A DNA stretch of 64,000 nucleotides from Flavobacteriales bacterium (GTDB lineage Bacteria; Bacteroidota; Bacteroidia; Flavobacteriales_D; Sanyastnellaceae): the NCBI GenBank assembly GCA_002863125.1, contig PKEB01000004.1, positions 62,001 through 126,000 of the forward strand, given 5' to 3'. The position numbers and the translations under genes were made by a program. Within the stretch, counting starts at the first letter, position 1, and every line of letters starts with the position of its first letter. Below are positions 1 through 8,681 of the stretch, in pieces. The notes below the pieces were generated by a model that did not search any database, was not told where the DNA came from, and saw nothing but the letters and a program-made list of their open reading frames with translations.

Positions 1-1905
1 GTTGATCATCCGCTTGAACGGTTCGTTGAAACCGATCCATCCGCGGTCGAACAAAAACTTTGTCCAGAAGCGGGAGTACAAGAGGTGTCCTGTAGTGTGT
101 TCAGCGCCGCCCACATACAGGTCGACTTGCCCCCAGTAATCTGATTTGTCCCGGGCGCAAAACTCTTCGGTATTGTGCGGGTCCATGTAGCGCAGGAAGT
201 ACCAGCTTGAGCCGGCCCAACCGGGCATGGTGTTGTACTCCATGCGGTCCCCACGGGTGACGTTCCAGTCTTCCGTTTTGGCGCGTGCAAGTGGCGGGTC
301 GCCATCCTCAGTCGGCAAGTAGGCGTCTACCGGAGGCAAGGTGACTTGCTCGTCGCGGATCAACTGAGGAATCTCTCCGTCGTAGTAAATCGGGAAGGGC
401 TCGCCCCAGTACCGTTGGCGGCTGAAAACCGCATCGCGCAGCCGGTAGTTGATTTGCCCGGTGCCGACGCCTTTTTCCTCCAAGCGGGCAATGGCCAAAG
501 GGATGGCTTCCACCGGAGTCTTACCGTCGAATTCTCCAGAATTGCACAGGGCGATGTCCTTCTCGGTGTAGACCGCTTCATCCGTATCGACACCTTCGAA
601 AATGGCGGGAATGGACAAGTCGTACGCTTTGGCAAATTTCCAATCGCGCTCATCGCCCGCCGGCACGGCCATGATGGCCCCGGTGCCGTATCCAGCCAAG
701 ACGTAGTCGGCAATCCACACGGGGATTTTCTCTCCGGTGAGTGGATGCACGGCGTAACCGCCGGTAAAGCACCCGCTGACTTCGTGGTCGCCTGCGCCTT
801 GGCGTTCGCGCTCGGATTTTTGGGCGGCGGCGGTTTGGTACGCCGCTATGGCTTCTTTTTGCTCCGCCGTGGTGATTGTCGCAACCAATTCATGTTCCGG
901 CGCCAAGACCATGAAGCCCACTCCGTAGATGGTGTCCGGTCGGGTCGTGAACACCTCGATGGTGTGTTGGGGCAGGCCCTCGACGCCAAAGTGCACCGAC
1001 GCGCCTTCGCTGCGGCCAATCCAATTGCGTTGGGCTTCCTTGATGCTGTCCGTCCAATCGAGGCCATTCAAGTCGTCGATCAGGCGTTGGGAGAAGGCCG
1101 AAATGCGCATGATCCACTGGCGCATCCGCTTGCGGACCACGGGGTGACCGCCGCGCTCGCTCAGGCCGTCTTTGACTTCGTCATTTGCCAAAACCGTACC
1201 GAGGGCGGGACACCAATTGACTTCGCTGTCGGCGAGGTAGGCCAGCCGGAATTGCATCAAAATGTGCGATTGCGCGACGGCATCGCATGCACTCCAATGA
1301 GCGGCAGTGAGGGTTCCGTCAAAGGCGTCATCCCATGGGTATGCTCCGTCGGGCAACATTTTCCACCAGTCCCCATCGCACGCTGGCTGCGCCGTTTCCA
1401 GCCCGTCGCTCTGCAGCATTTCCACCAAGGCCGAGATAGGTTTGGCGCAGTCGGCGGCTGCATCGTACCACGATTCGAACAACTCGGCGAAAATCCATTG
1501 GGTCCACCGGTAGTAGGCCGGATCACTGGTACGCACCTCGCGCGACCAATCGTAGCAGAATCCGAGCTGGTCCAACTGTTCGCGGTATCGCGCCACATTG
1601 GCCTCGGTCGTTACAGCCGGATGCTGTCCGGTCTGGATGGCGTACTGTTCGGCGGGAAGCCCGAAGCTGTCGTACCCCATTGGGTGCAAGACGTTGAACC
1701 CCTGGTGGCGCTTGTACCGGGCGTAGACATCGCTCGCGATGTAGCCGAGTGGGTGCCCGACGTGCAGGCCAGCGCCGGAGGGATACGGGAACATGTCGAG
1801 GACATAGAATTTTTCCTTCGACGGGTCTTCAGTGACCTTGTAGGCTTCTGACGCTTTCCAGTTCGCTTGCCAGCGCTGTTCAATTGCTCGAAAATCGTAT
1901 TCCAT
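1..1905 (-). CDS. leuS: Leucyl-tRNA synthetase (3' part outside window)
   Basis: Charges tRNA-Leu with leucine in the cytoplasm; class I aminoacyl-tRNA synthetase. The frame is open from ATG at 1905 to the window edge, giving 635 codons, so the C-terminal third (KMSKS loop and anticodon-binding part) lies outside. Near the N-terminus the HIGH-type ATP signature is visible as PYPSGAGLHVGHPLGY. The connective and editing region follows, with motifs such as TTRPDTIYG. The start is fixed by MEYDF and by a perfect TACCTTTG promoter box 19 bases upstream. It is divergent from the deacetylase at 1954. Long antisense reading frames inside it are shadows. Confidence 0.95.
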   Translation of the reverse strand, partial: MEYDFRAIEQRWQANWKASEAYKVTEDPSKEKFYVLDMFPYPSGAGLHVGHPLGYIASDVYARYKRHQGFNVLHPMGYDSFGLPAEQYAIQTGQHPAVTTEANVARYREQLDQLGFCYDWSREVRTSDPAYYRWTQWIFAELFESWYDAAADCAKPISALVEMLQSDGLETAQPACDGDWWKMLPDGAYPWDDAFDGTLTAAHWSACDAVAQSHILMQFRLAYLADSEVNWCPALGTVLANDEVKDGLSERGGHPVVRKRMRQWIMRISAFSQRLIDDLNGLDWTDSIKEAQRNWIGRSEGASVHFGVEGLPQHTIEVFTTRPDTIYGVGFMVLAPEHELVATITTAEQKEAIAAYQTAAAQKSERERQGAGDHEVSGCFTGGYAVHPLTGEKIPVWIADYVLAGYGTGAIMAVPAGDERDWKFAKAYDLSIPAIFEGVDTDEAVYTEKDIALCNSGEFDGKTPVEAIPLAIARLEEKGVGTGQINYRLRDAVFSRQRYWGEPFPIYYDGEIPQLIRDEQVTLPPVDAYLPTEDGDPPLARAKTEDWNVTRGDRMEYNTMPGWAGSSWYFLRYMDPHNTEEFCARDKSDYWGQVDLYVGGAEHTTGHLLYSRFWTKFLFDRGWIGFNEPFKRMIN

Positions 1906-1924
1906 GCGGCTTCCCAATTCGCTG

Positions 1925-1932
1925 CAAAGGTA
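1925..1932 (-). promoter_or_regulatory. -7 promoter box of leuS
   Basis: TACCTTTG on the minus strand is a perfect match to the Bacteroidota TAnnTTTG consensus and ends 19 bases before the leuS ATG. It lies back to back with the box of the divergent deacetylase gene. Confidence 0.6.
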
Positions 1933-1941
1933 GTCGCTTGG

Positions 1942-1949
1942 TATCTTTA
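1942..1949 (+). promoter_or_regulatory. -7 promoter box of the deacetylase gene
   Basis: TATCTTTA matches TAnnTTTG at seven of eight positions by consensus letters except the final G. Only four bases (GCGC) separate it from the GTG start at 1954, so transcription would begin at or beside the start codon. Confidence 0.45.
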
Positions 1950-1953
1950 GCGC

Positions 1954-2583
1954 GTGTACTTGCGGCAGACTCCTCCGATTGTAAAAGCGATGGCTTCCCA
2001 GCTGACGTGGCACGGCCCTGATTTCGTGGACAACGAGGCGGCCGTGTACTTGACCTTTGACGACGGGCCGCACCCGGTCATCACCCGGCAGGCCATGCAG
2101 ATCCTCGGCCGATTCGATGCGCCGGCGACGTTTTTCTGCGTGGGCGAGAACATCGAGAAGCATCCGGATGTCGTGGAGGAACTCAAGGCCCAAGGGCATG
2201 CCATTGGCAACCATTCGTACGCCCACGAATCGGGATGGAGCACGCCAAATTATGCGTACCTCAAGAGCTTCATCCAGTGCCAGTCGTTGACCGATGCGAA
2301 GTGGTTTCGGCCGCCTTACGGCCGCATCACTCGGTCACAGGCGGAGGCCATTTCGGCCCAGACGGAAGTGGTCATGTGGGACGTGTTGAGTGCGGATTTT
2401 GACGTCAAGAAAACCCCGGAAGATTGCTTTGAGCAACTGCTCGTGAACACCCGGCCAGGGGCCATCGTGGTCTTTCACGATTCCGAGCGCGCCGCGCCGC
2501 GCATGTTGCCCATTTTGGAGCCTTACTTGCGGTGGCTCAAAGACGAGGGGTACACGTGCAAACTGCTGCCGTCGCGGGGGTGA
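1954..2583 (+). CDS. Polysaccharide deacetylase family protein (NodB fold, CE4)
   Basis: Predicted metal-dependent deacetylase of N-acetylated sugars in an envelope polysaccharide such as peptidoglycan. The 209-residue protein has the CE4 motifs in order: TFDDGPHP (motif 1, catalytic and metal Asp, near residue 35), NHSYAHE (motif 2, the two metal His), RPPYG (motif 3) and a late VFHDS (motif 5). No signal peptide is visible. The N-terminus MYLRQTPPIVK resembles the short form common in Bacteroidota, which supports the GTG start at 1954. A promoter box ends four bases before it. The gene ends exactly where the convergent DUF349 gene ends, with no base between the two stops. The substrate is unknown. 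Confidence 0.88.
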   Translation: MYLRQTPPIVKAMASQLTWHGPDFVDNEAAVYLTFDDGPHPVITRQAMQILGRFDAPATFFCVGENIEKHPDVVEELKAQGHAIGNHSYAHESGWSTPNYAYLKSFIQCQSLTDAKWFRPPYGRITRSQAEAISAQTEVVMWDVLSADFDVKKTPEDCFEQLLVNTRPGAIVVFHDSERAAPRMLPILEPYLRWLKDEGYTCKLLPSRG

Positions 2584-4329
2584 TCAATCCTCTTCGCCCG
2601 GCGCTTTTTCGGCTTCGGCTTTCTGCGAGGCTTGGCGGAGCATTTTGAGCTTGGACTTGATGTCTTCGACTTCCTTTTTGTCCGCCCCCATGGACTTCTC
2701 GTACTGGCTTCGGATGCTTTCCGCGCCCTTACCGGTGAAGCGCTCTAAGTTCTCCTCGGTCTTGTTGATGCGGTTGAGCAGGCGGTCGAGTTTCTCCCGC
2801 AAAATGCGCTGTTCGCGACGGATGCTCTGGGTATCGGCCTCCAACAAATTGTCCACGCGTTGCTTGTACGTTTCCATGGCGCGCTCAGACTTCTGAGCGC
2901 TCAAGGCATCGTAGTGGGCATCCATGGCGGTGCGGTAGGCTTCCATCACTTTGTCGAGTGACTTGCGCGGCACAAACCCGATGGCATTCCAACGCACCGA
3001 AAAGGCCTTCAGCGCATCCAAATCGTCCTTGCGCTTACCGCTCAATTGGAAGGCTTTTACCTCCTCAATCAAGGCGTTTTTCTGCTTCAGGTTCTCCTTC
3101 TCACCTTCAATCTTGCCGGCCATTTCGGCCTTGCGCGCGTTGAAGAAGGTGTCTTGTGCTTTGCGGAATCTCCGCCAGAGTTTCTGTTCGTCACGGGGGG
3201 CGCAGGCTCCGACGGTTTTCCACTCTTTCTGGAGGTCCATCATTTTCGGCCCGTCTTCACGCCAGTTGGTGCTTGTGGCCAAGGCTTCAGCCCGTTCGAT
3301 GAGGGCGAGTTTTTGGCTCTTGAAGGCATCGCTGACCTCTTTCTGCGCGTCGTAGAACAGTTGCTTTTTGCCAAAGAAGACATCGGCCAGCTCGCGGAAT
3401 TGGGCCCACAGCGGCTCGTTGTGCTCCTTGCCAGCGAAGCCGGTTTTCTTCCATTCTTTCTGCAAATCCAAAACGGTCGCGGTGGCCTTTTGCCAGGCCG
3501 CATGGGAGGCCTCAACCTCTTCCGCCACTACTTCGCGAAGCTTCTCGATCAGGGCTGTTTTCGCTTCCGCATTGGTTTTGAAACCTTCGCGGATCTCATC
3601 ATAGTGCGCTTTGGCTTCCTCAAAAACTGGGCGGATGATGCCAAAGAATGTGTCGGACAATTCCTTGTACGTCTCGCGTGGAGAAGGCCCCACGTCCATC
3701 CATTGCTTTTGCAAGGCACGGGCGTGCTTCTGCCGGTCGTTCAACGACTCAATGGCCGCGAGCGCTTTCGCGCCTTCGATGAGGCCCTCCTTCTTCTTGA
3801 GGTTCACCTTCAGGTCGTGGTCCTTGAGTTCCTTGTAAATGTTAATGTTGTAGAAGAACTCGTCTTGTAAGCGGTAGTACTGGTCGTGTACGTCCTTGTA
3901 CTGGTCACCGGGGACATCGCCGACATCGCCCCATGCTTCGCGCACTTCGTTGAACACGGCGAATGCAGCACCAATGTTCTCTTCTTCTTGGATGGTGTGG
4001 CGGAGGCGTTCGAGCATCGCCTTTTTCTTTTCCAAGTTGGCACGCTGCTCGTCTGCCACTTGCTTGCGCCAGGCCTTTTCGCGCTCCTTGAAAGCGGCTA
4101 CTGCTGCTTCAAACGCTTCTTCTTCCGGAGCTGGCTGGTATTCGAAAACCGCGTCCGGGTCATTGGATGCCGAGACCCAAGCCTCGCGCTGTTTTCTCAC
4201 TTCTTCTGCCGTCAAGGCACGGAACTGCTCGATGGCTTCGCGCACGTGCACGCGGATGCCCTCCAAGTCCTCTTGGGCAAGCAATTCTTGAATACGGGGC
4301 AAGATCTCTGACCTCATGGGTCGACACAT
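2584..4329 (-). CDS. DUF349 repeat protein
   Basis: Cytoplasmic, highly charged, almost entirely helical protein of 581 residues with about five DUF349-type helical repeats, roughly at 120-170, 200-250, 285-335, 362-410 and 440-490. Each contains a recurring W-x(2)-[VIT]-G core (for example LQKQWMDVG, LQKEWKKTG, LQKEWKTVG) followed by an aromatic-rich helix. The C-terminal 80 residues look like a coiled coil. The function of the family is unknown. The start may be ATG 4329 or ATG 4317 (MRSEILPRI); an imperfect box GATATTTG at 4346-4353 allows either. It is divergent from recX. Confidence 0.85.
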   Translation of the reverse strand: MCRPMRSEILPRIQELLAQEDLEGIRVHVREAIEQFRALTAEEVRKQREAWVSASNDPDAVFEYQPAPEEEAFEAAVAAFKEREKAWRKQVADEQRANLEKKKAMLERLRHTIQEEENIGAAFAVFNEVREAWGDVGDVPGDQYKDVHDQYYRLQDEFFYNINIYKELKDHDLKVNLKKKEGLIEGAKALAAIESLNDRQKHARALQKQWMDVGPSPRETYKELSDTFFGIIRPVFEEAKAHYDEIREGFKTNAEAKTALIEKLREVVAEEVEASHAAWQKATATVLDLQKEWKKTGFAGKEHNEPLWAQFRELADVFFGKKQLFYDAQKEVSDAFKSQKLALIERAEALATSTNWREDGPKMMDLQKEWKTVGACAPRDEQKLWRRFRKAQDTFFNARKAEMAGKIEGEKENLKQKNALIEEVKAFQLSGKRKDDLDALKAFSVRWNAIGFVPRKSLDKVMEAYRTAMDAHYDALSAQKSERAMETYKQRVDNLLEADTQSIRREQRILREKLDRLLNRINKTEENLERFTGKGAESIRSQYEKSMGADKKEVEDIKSKLKMLRQASQKAEAEKAPGEED

Positions 4330-4385
4330 TTAGATTTTCGGACTGCAAATATCGTGTACAGCCTTGCTTTCCCGGCATTTTGAGC

Positions 4386-4393
4386 CAATTTTG
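4386..4393 (+). promoter_or_regulatory. Possible -7 box of recX
   Basis: CAATTTTG, one mismatch to TAnnTTTG, ends six bases before ATG 4400. It favours that ATG over the in-frame TTG at 4364, which would lie upstream of the box. Confidence 0.3.
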
Positions 4394-4399
4394 CCTTCC

Positions 4400-4840
4400 A
4401 TGATCGACGAATGGAAGGAAAAAATGCGCCGGTGGTGCAGCCTGCAGGAACGGTGTACGGGAGATGTTCGGCGAAAGTTGCAGGGCCAAATAGAGGATGA
4501 AGAGGAGGTCGATGCCATCGTGGAGGCCCTGGTGGAAGAGGGGTTTCTCTCGAATGAGCGCTTCCTGACTTCGTATGTGCGAACCCACGCCGAACACAAA
4601 GCGTGGGGTCCGCGCAAAATCGCCCACGGCCTGCGGGCCAAGGGATTTTCGGGTTCGGCAGCGGATGCGGCCGTCGCAGCCCATCCCCAATCGTCGTTCA
4701 AGGCCGCCCTGGCGGCCCTTGTGGAGCGTCGACGCGCGGAGTTGCCGGCCAAGCGCGAACGGGTCATCCGATTCTTGGTATCTCGGGGGTTCGCTGTGAA
4801 TGACATCTTGCGCGCCCTCGAAGAAGCAGAGGAGCGCTGA
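4400..4840 (+). CDS. recX: RecX family regulator of RecA
   Basis: RecX proteins bind RecA filaments and modulate recombination. This 146-residue protein has the three-helix repeat pattern of the family: an N-terminal W-C-x(2)-QER segment, the central EGFLSNERF-x-TSYVR motif with HKAWGPRKI, and a C-terminal repeat. recA is not in the window. I chose ATG 4400 (MIDEWKEKM) over TTG 4364 because the family starts close to this helix and a promoter-like box lies directly before it. The next gene, prfB, has its own promoter immediately after the recX stop. Confidence 0.85.
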   Translation: MIDEWKEKMRRWCSLQERCTGDVRRKLQGQIEDEEEVDAIVEALVEEGFLSNERFLTSYVRTHAEHKAWGPRKIAHGLRAKGFSGSAADAAVAAHPQSSFKAALAALVERRRAELPAKRERVIRFLVSRGFAVNDILRALEEAEER

Positions 4841-4842
4841 AT

Positions 4843-4850
4843 TACCTTTG
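4843..4850 (+). promoter_or_regulatory. -7 promoter box of prfB-fumC
   Basis: TACCTTTG, a perfect TAnnTTTG match, ends six bases (CGGCGT) before the prfB ATG at 4857 and starts three bases after the recX stop. Confidence 0.6.
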
Positions 4851-4856
4851 CGGCGT

Positions 4857-5966
4857 ATGATTACGATTGATCAACTGAATGCACTGCGCTCGCGCGTTGA
4901 AGACTTGAAAGGGTACTTGGCCATCGATGCCAAGCGCATTGAGATTGCCGAGGAGGAGAAGCGCACGCAGGATCCGGAGTTTTGGAACAATTCCAAGGAG
5001 GCCGAACTGGTCATGAAGCGCTTGCGAACGTTGAAGTCGTGGACGCAGAGTTTCGATGCCTGTCTGTCCGCCGTGGACGATGCGCAAGTCCTTTTTGAGT
5101 TCATGAAGGCCGGAGAGGCTGAAGATTCCGAGGCACAAGAGGCCTTCGATGCGGCAGCTGTGGCGGTGGAAGAGTTGGAATTCAAAAACATGCTCAGTGC
5201 CGAGGAAGACAACCTCAATGCCATCATGCAGATTACCTCAGGCGCTGGCGGCACGGAAAGCTGCGATTGGGCGTCCATGCTGATGCGCATGTACAGGATG
5301 TATGGTGACAACGCCAACTTCAAGGTCAAGGAACTCGACCTTCAGGAAGGCGACGTGGCCGGCATCAAACAAGTCACCCTGGAGTTCGAAGGGGAATTTG
5401 CCTTTGGCATGCTGAAGGGGGAAAACGGGGTGCACCGGTTGGTCCGCATTAGCCCGTTTGACAGTCAAGCGCGACGGCACACTTCTTTCGTGTCGGTCTA
5501 TGTCTATCCGCTGGTGGACGACTCCATTGAAATTGAGGTCAATCCATCGGACATCACGTGGGAGACCTTCCGCTCGGGCGGTGCCGGCGGCCAGAACGTC
5601 AACAAAGTTGAAACGGGGGTTCGCTTGCGCCACGCTCCAACTGGAATTGTCATTGACAACACGGAAACGCGTAGCCAGCTCGGCAACAAAGAGAAGGCCA
5701 TGCAGCTGTTGAAGTCGCAGTTGTTCGAAATCGAACTAGCAAAGCGCAACGAGGCGCGCGCGGAAATCGAGGCAGGAAAGAAGAAAATCGAATGGGGCTC
5801 GCAGATCCGCTCCTATGTCATGCAGCCCTACAAAATGATCAAAGACGTGCGCACCAACCACGAAACGTCCAATGTCGATGCCGTGATGAACGGTGACATT
5901 GAGGGCTTTCTCAAGGCCTACTTGATGCAAGCGGGGTCGGGCGCCAAACAATCAGAACAAGCGTAA
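4857..5966 (+). CDS. prfB: Peptide chain release factor 2
   Basis: Terminates translation at UGA and UAA. The 369-residue product shows the SPF stop-codon recognition tripeptide at residues 199-201 ([14 protein letters not shown]) and the catalytic GGQ at 244-246 ([12 protein letters not shown]). SPF rather than PxT marks it as RF2, not RF1. Many prfB genes need a +1 frameshift at an in-frame UGA after about 25 codons. Here the equivalent site reads [11 protein letters not shown] without interruption, so one continuous frame encodes the protein and that autoregulation is absent. ATG 4857 is supported by the promoter box six bases before it; upstream codons in frame overlap recX. fumC follows after five bases. 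Confidence 0.96.
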   Translation: MITIDQLNALRSRVEDLKGYLAIDAKRIEIAEEEKRTQDPEFWNNSKEAELVMKRLRTLKSWTQSFDACLSAVDDAQVLFEFMKAGEAEDSEAQEAFDAAAVAVEELEFKNMLSAEEDNLNAIMQITSGAGGTESCDWASMLMRMYRMYGDNANFKVKELDLQEGDVAGIKQVTLEFEGEFAFGMLKGENGVHRLVRISPFDSQARRHTSFVSVYVYPLVDDSIEIEVNPSDITWETFRSGGAGGQNVNKVETGVRLRHAPTGIVIDNTETRSQLGNKEKAMQLLKSQLFEIELAKRNEARAEIEAGKKKIEWGSQIRSYVMQPYKMIKDVRTNHETSNVDAVMNGDIEGFLKAYLMQAGSGAKQSEQA

Positions 5967-5971
5967 CAATC

Positions 5972-7369
5972 ATGAGTGGTTTCCGGATTGAAAAAGACAC
6001 CATCGGCGAGGTCAAGGTGCCGGCAGACGCCCTGTGGGGCCCGCAAACCGAGCGGTCCCGCAACAATTTTAAAATTGGTCCCAGTGCCTCGATGCCAACA
6101 GAAATCGTCGAGGCGTTTGCCTATTTGAAAAAGGCCGCTGCACTGACCAATGCGGAACTCGGGGGCCTCGACCAGAAGAAATGCGATTTGATTGCCCAGG
6201 CATGCGAAGAAATCATCGCTGGACAGTGGGCCGATCAATTCCCGCTGGTGGTTTGGCAAACCGGTTCAGGGACACAATCGAACATGAACATGAACGAAGT
6301 GGTAGCGAACCGCGCCCACCTCATCAACGGCGGTGAACTCGGGTCAGGCGACAAGCCCGTTCACCCCAACGACGACGTTAACAAATCCCAATCCTCGAAC
6401 GATACCTTCCCCACGGCCATGCACATCGCGGCCTACAAGATGATTGTTCAAACCACCGTGCCCGGCATTGAGCGGTTGCGCGATGCGTTGCAGGCGAAAG
6501 CCGCAGCTTTTGCCGATGTCGTGAAAATTGGCCGCACCCACCTGATGGACGCGACGCCATTAACCTTGGGACAAGAATTCAGCGGGTATGTGGCTCAATT
6601 GAATTTTGGTTTGAAGGCCCTCAACAATTCCATGAGCCACCTCGGTGAATTGGCGTTGGGCGGCACCGCGGTCGGCACGGGCATCAACACGCCGGAGGGG
6701 TATTCCGAGCGTGTTGCGCATCACATCGCGACGTTGACGGGACTCCCCTTTGTCACGGCGCAAAATAAGTTCGAGGCACTCGCTGCGCACGACGCCATCG
6801 TCGAGACCCACGGTGCCCTCCGTCAATTGGCGGTAAGCTTGAATAAGATTGCCAACGACATCCGTTTGATGGCGTCTGGCCCGCGTTCGGGCATAGGCGA
6901 ACTGATCATTCCTGCGAATGAACCTGGGTCGAGCATCATGCCTGGCAAGGTCAACCCTACGCAGTGCGAAGCCATGACCATGGTCTGTGCGCAGGTGATG
7001 GGCAACGACGTCGCGGTAACGGTCGGAGGTGCGCAAGGCCATTACGAGCTCAACGTCTTCAAGCCCATGATGGCCCGGAACATTTTGGAAAGCGCCCGCC
7101 TTCTTGGCGATGCCTGCCATTCGTTCAGCGTTCATTGCGTCGAAGGCATTGAACCGAACCACCAACGCATCGAGGAGCTGGTGCAAAACAGCCTCATGCT
7201 CGTGACCGCGTTGAACACAAAAATCGGGTACTACAAGGCCGCTGAAATTGCGAACAAAGCGCATACCGAAGGGACCACCCTCAAGGCGGCGGCGATGGCA
7301 ACGGGCTATCTGACCGAAGCCGAGTACGATGCGTGGGTGGTGCCCGGTGATATGACCGGGAAGCGGTAA
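5972..7369 (+). CDS. fumC: Fumarate hydratase, class II
   Basis: Interconverts fumarate and malate in the TCA cycle; iron-independent homotetramer. The protein is 465 residues, the normal length. It carries [14 protein letters not shown] (about 98-111), [16 protein letters not shown] (about 187-202) and the superfamily signature [11 protein letters not shown] (about 319-329). It begins five bases after prfB and is probably cotranscribed with it. Its stop is directly followed by the stop of convergent manC. Confidence 0.97.
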   Translation: MSGFRIEKDTIGEVKVPADALWGPQTERSRNNFKIGPSASMPTEIVEAFAYLKKAAALTNAELGGLDQKKCDLIAQACEEIIAGQWADQFPLVVWQTGSGTQSNMNMNEVVANRAHLINGGELGSGDKPVHPNDDVNKSQSSNDTFPTAMHIAAYKMIVQTTVPGIERLRDALQAKAAAFADVVKIGRTHLMDATPLTLGQEFSGYVAQLNFGLKALNNSMSHLGELALGGTAVGTGINTPEGYSERVAHHIATLTGLPFVTAQNKFEALAAHDAIVETHGALRQLAVSLNKIANDIRLMASGPRSGIGELIIPANEPGSSIMPGKVNPTQCEAMTMVCAQVMGNDVAVTVGGAQGHYELNVFKPMMARNILESARLLGDACHSFSVHCVEGIEPNHQRIEELVQNSLMLVTALNTKIGYYKAAEIANKAHTEGTTLKAAAMATGYLTEAEYDAWVVPGDMTGKR

Positions 7370-8476
7370 TTACTTCTGTTTGCCGGCCTTCATCTGGGTG
7401 ACCAGCTGCTTGATCCACTGTTCATCCGCCTTGGGGCAAATGAGGAGCGCATCCTCTGTATCAACCACAATGAAGTTATCGAGCCCGCGCAAGGCGACCA
7501 GCTTTTTGGACTTGCCAGCGTCGCCGACGATGACGTTGCCACTGGCTTCCGTCGCCTCGAGATCGACTCCGGCCGTTCCGTTTCCGGAGCCGTCCAATGG
7601 CAGCTTCTCGTGCAGCGAGCCCCAAGTACCGAGGTCGCTCCATCCGAAATCAGACAGCACAACGGCCACGTTGGGGGCTTTTTCCATCACGCCGTAGTCG
7701 ATGGAGATGTTCTCGCATTCTCCGTAGATGCCGCGGATGGTGGCGGATTCGCGGTCGGTAGCGAAGTCGCTTCTGTGCTCTTCAAACAGCGCTTGCATTT
7801 CAGGCAAATGCGCCTCGAACGCTTCGGTGATGTTTTGGAGGCTCCAAATGAATATCCCCGAGTTCCAATAGAAATCGCCTGAAGCGAGGAACTGTTCGGC
7901 CAACTCGAGCTGCGGCTTTTCGGTGAAGGTTTTCACCATCCGAATGCGCTCATCTCCGGCGTTGGGTAAGTCTTCGAATTGAATGTAGCCGTAGCCGGTG
8001 TCGGGACGTGAAGGGTGAATGCCCAGCGTCACGAGGTGGGTGGTTTCGCGCGTGTGGTCCAAGGCCACGTTGGCGATTTCCAAGAACTCGTCCTCTTTTA
8101 GAATGAGGTGATCCGATGGCGCGACGATCACCGCTGCTTCAGAGGCGGCGTCTCCCGCCTTGTTGGCGATCCAATGGTTGGCGTAGGCAATGCACGGTGC
8201 GGTGTTTCGCATGAACGGTTCGCACAATGTGTTTTCGCTGGGCAACTGGGGCAGGTGTTCTGCGACCAACCCGCGGTACCGCTCTTGGGTGACCACGAGG
8301 ATGTTTTCAGCCGGGACGAGTTGCGACAAGCGGTCAAATGTCATTTGAATCAACGAGCGACCGGTGCCCAGAATATCAAGGAACTGCTTCGGGCGGGACT
8401 CCTTGCTCATGGGCCAGAACCGACTTCCGATTCCGCCGGCCATGATGACGGCGTAGGTGTTTTTGTGGGCGCTCAT
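7370..8476 (-). CDS. manC: Mannose-1-phosphate guanylyltransferase
   Basis: Makes GDP-mannose from mannose-1-phosphate and GTP for surface polysaccharides. The 368-residue protein is the single-domain form without the phosphomannose isomerase part. The nucleotidyltransferase signature GGIGSRFWPMSKESRPKQFL sits near residues 14-33. FTEKP and the YWNSGIFIW segment that shape the sugar site follow further on. Its ATG overlaps the stop of a small lipoprotein gene (ATGA at 8473-8476), so its translation is probably coupled to that gene. The symbol reflects function; local naming may be cpsB. Confidence 0.94.
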   Translation of the reverse strand: MSAHKNTYAVIMAGGIGSRFWPMSKESRPKQFLDILGTGRSLIQMTFDRLSQLVPAENILVVTQERYRGLVAEHLPQLPSENTLCEPFMRNTAPCIAYANHWIANKAGDAASEAAVIVAPSDHLILKEDEFLEIANVALDHTRETTHLVTLGIHPSRPDTGYGYIQFEDLPNAGDERIRMVKTFTEKPQLELAEQFLASGDFYWNSGIFIWSLQNITEAFEAHLPEMQALFEEHRSDFATDRESATIRGIYGECENISIDYGVMEKAPNVAVVLSDFGWSDLGTWGSLHEKLPLDGSGNGTAGVDLEATEASGNVIVGDAGKSKKLVALRGLDNFIVVDTEDALLICPKADEQWIKQLVTQMKAGKQK

Positions 8477-8643
8477 GGTTCAGCTTTCCATGACTGCGGA
8501 GCCTCTTCAACGGCATTTGAAGGGGGCTGCGTTTCTGACCATTGTGGGCAGTTACAGTCGCGGTGGCCGCGTTGTGACCCGCACGCAGAAAGCATCAAGG
8601 CGATGCTGAGCAGGCACAAAGGGTGAAGGAGTTTGACAGACAT
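8473..8643 (-). CDS. Small 56-residue lipoprotein coupled to manC
   Basis: A short gene read directly from the sequence: MSVKLLHPLC..., with a hydrophobic stretch and a lipobox LSAC-G, so Cys21 would be lipidated. The mature part is only 36 residues and has two more close cysteines followed by PQWS (DCNCPQWS, residues 29-36). Support for a real gene: ATG with a promoter box TATTTTCG six bases upstream, a proper lipoprotein signal, and an ATGA stop-start overlap with manC. The role is unknown. Small lipoproteins with CP-aromatic motifs occur in Bacteroidota, but I cannot confirm that this belongs to a named family. Confidence 0.7.
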   Translation of the reverse strand: MSVKLLHPLCLLSIALMLSACGSQRGHRDCNCPQWSETQPPSNAVEEAPQSWKAEP

Positions 8644-8649
8644 GCCCCG

Positions 8650-8657
8650 CGAAAATA
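8650..8657 (-). promoter_or_regulatory. -7 promoter box of lipoprotein-manC
   Basis: TATTTTCG on the minus strand, one mismatch to TAnnTTTG, ends six bases before the lipoprotein ATG. It is 12 bases from the divergent mlaE box. Confidence 0.45.
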
Positions 8658-8669
8658 CGAACTGGCACG

Positions 8670-8677
8670 TACCTTAG
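8670..8677 (+). promoter_or_regulatory. -7 promoter box of the MlaE-MlaF operon
   Basis: TACCTTAG followed by CACC and then ATG. The four-base spacer suggests a leaderless transcript. Confidence 0.45.
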
Positions 8678-8681
8678 CACC

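Noticed and set aside
346-1851. 501-codon open frame on the plus strand
   Set aside because: It is antisense to leuS, whose minus-strand frame carries the HIGH-type and editing motifs. No recognisable motif is present; G+C-rich coding DNA yields such shadows.
4364-4399. Earlier TTG start for recX
   Set aside because: It lies upstream of the likely promoter box, and the extra residues do not match the family start.
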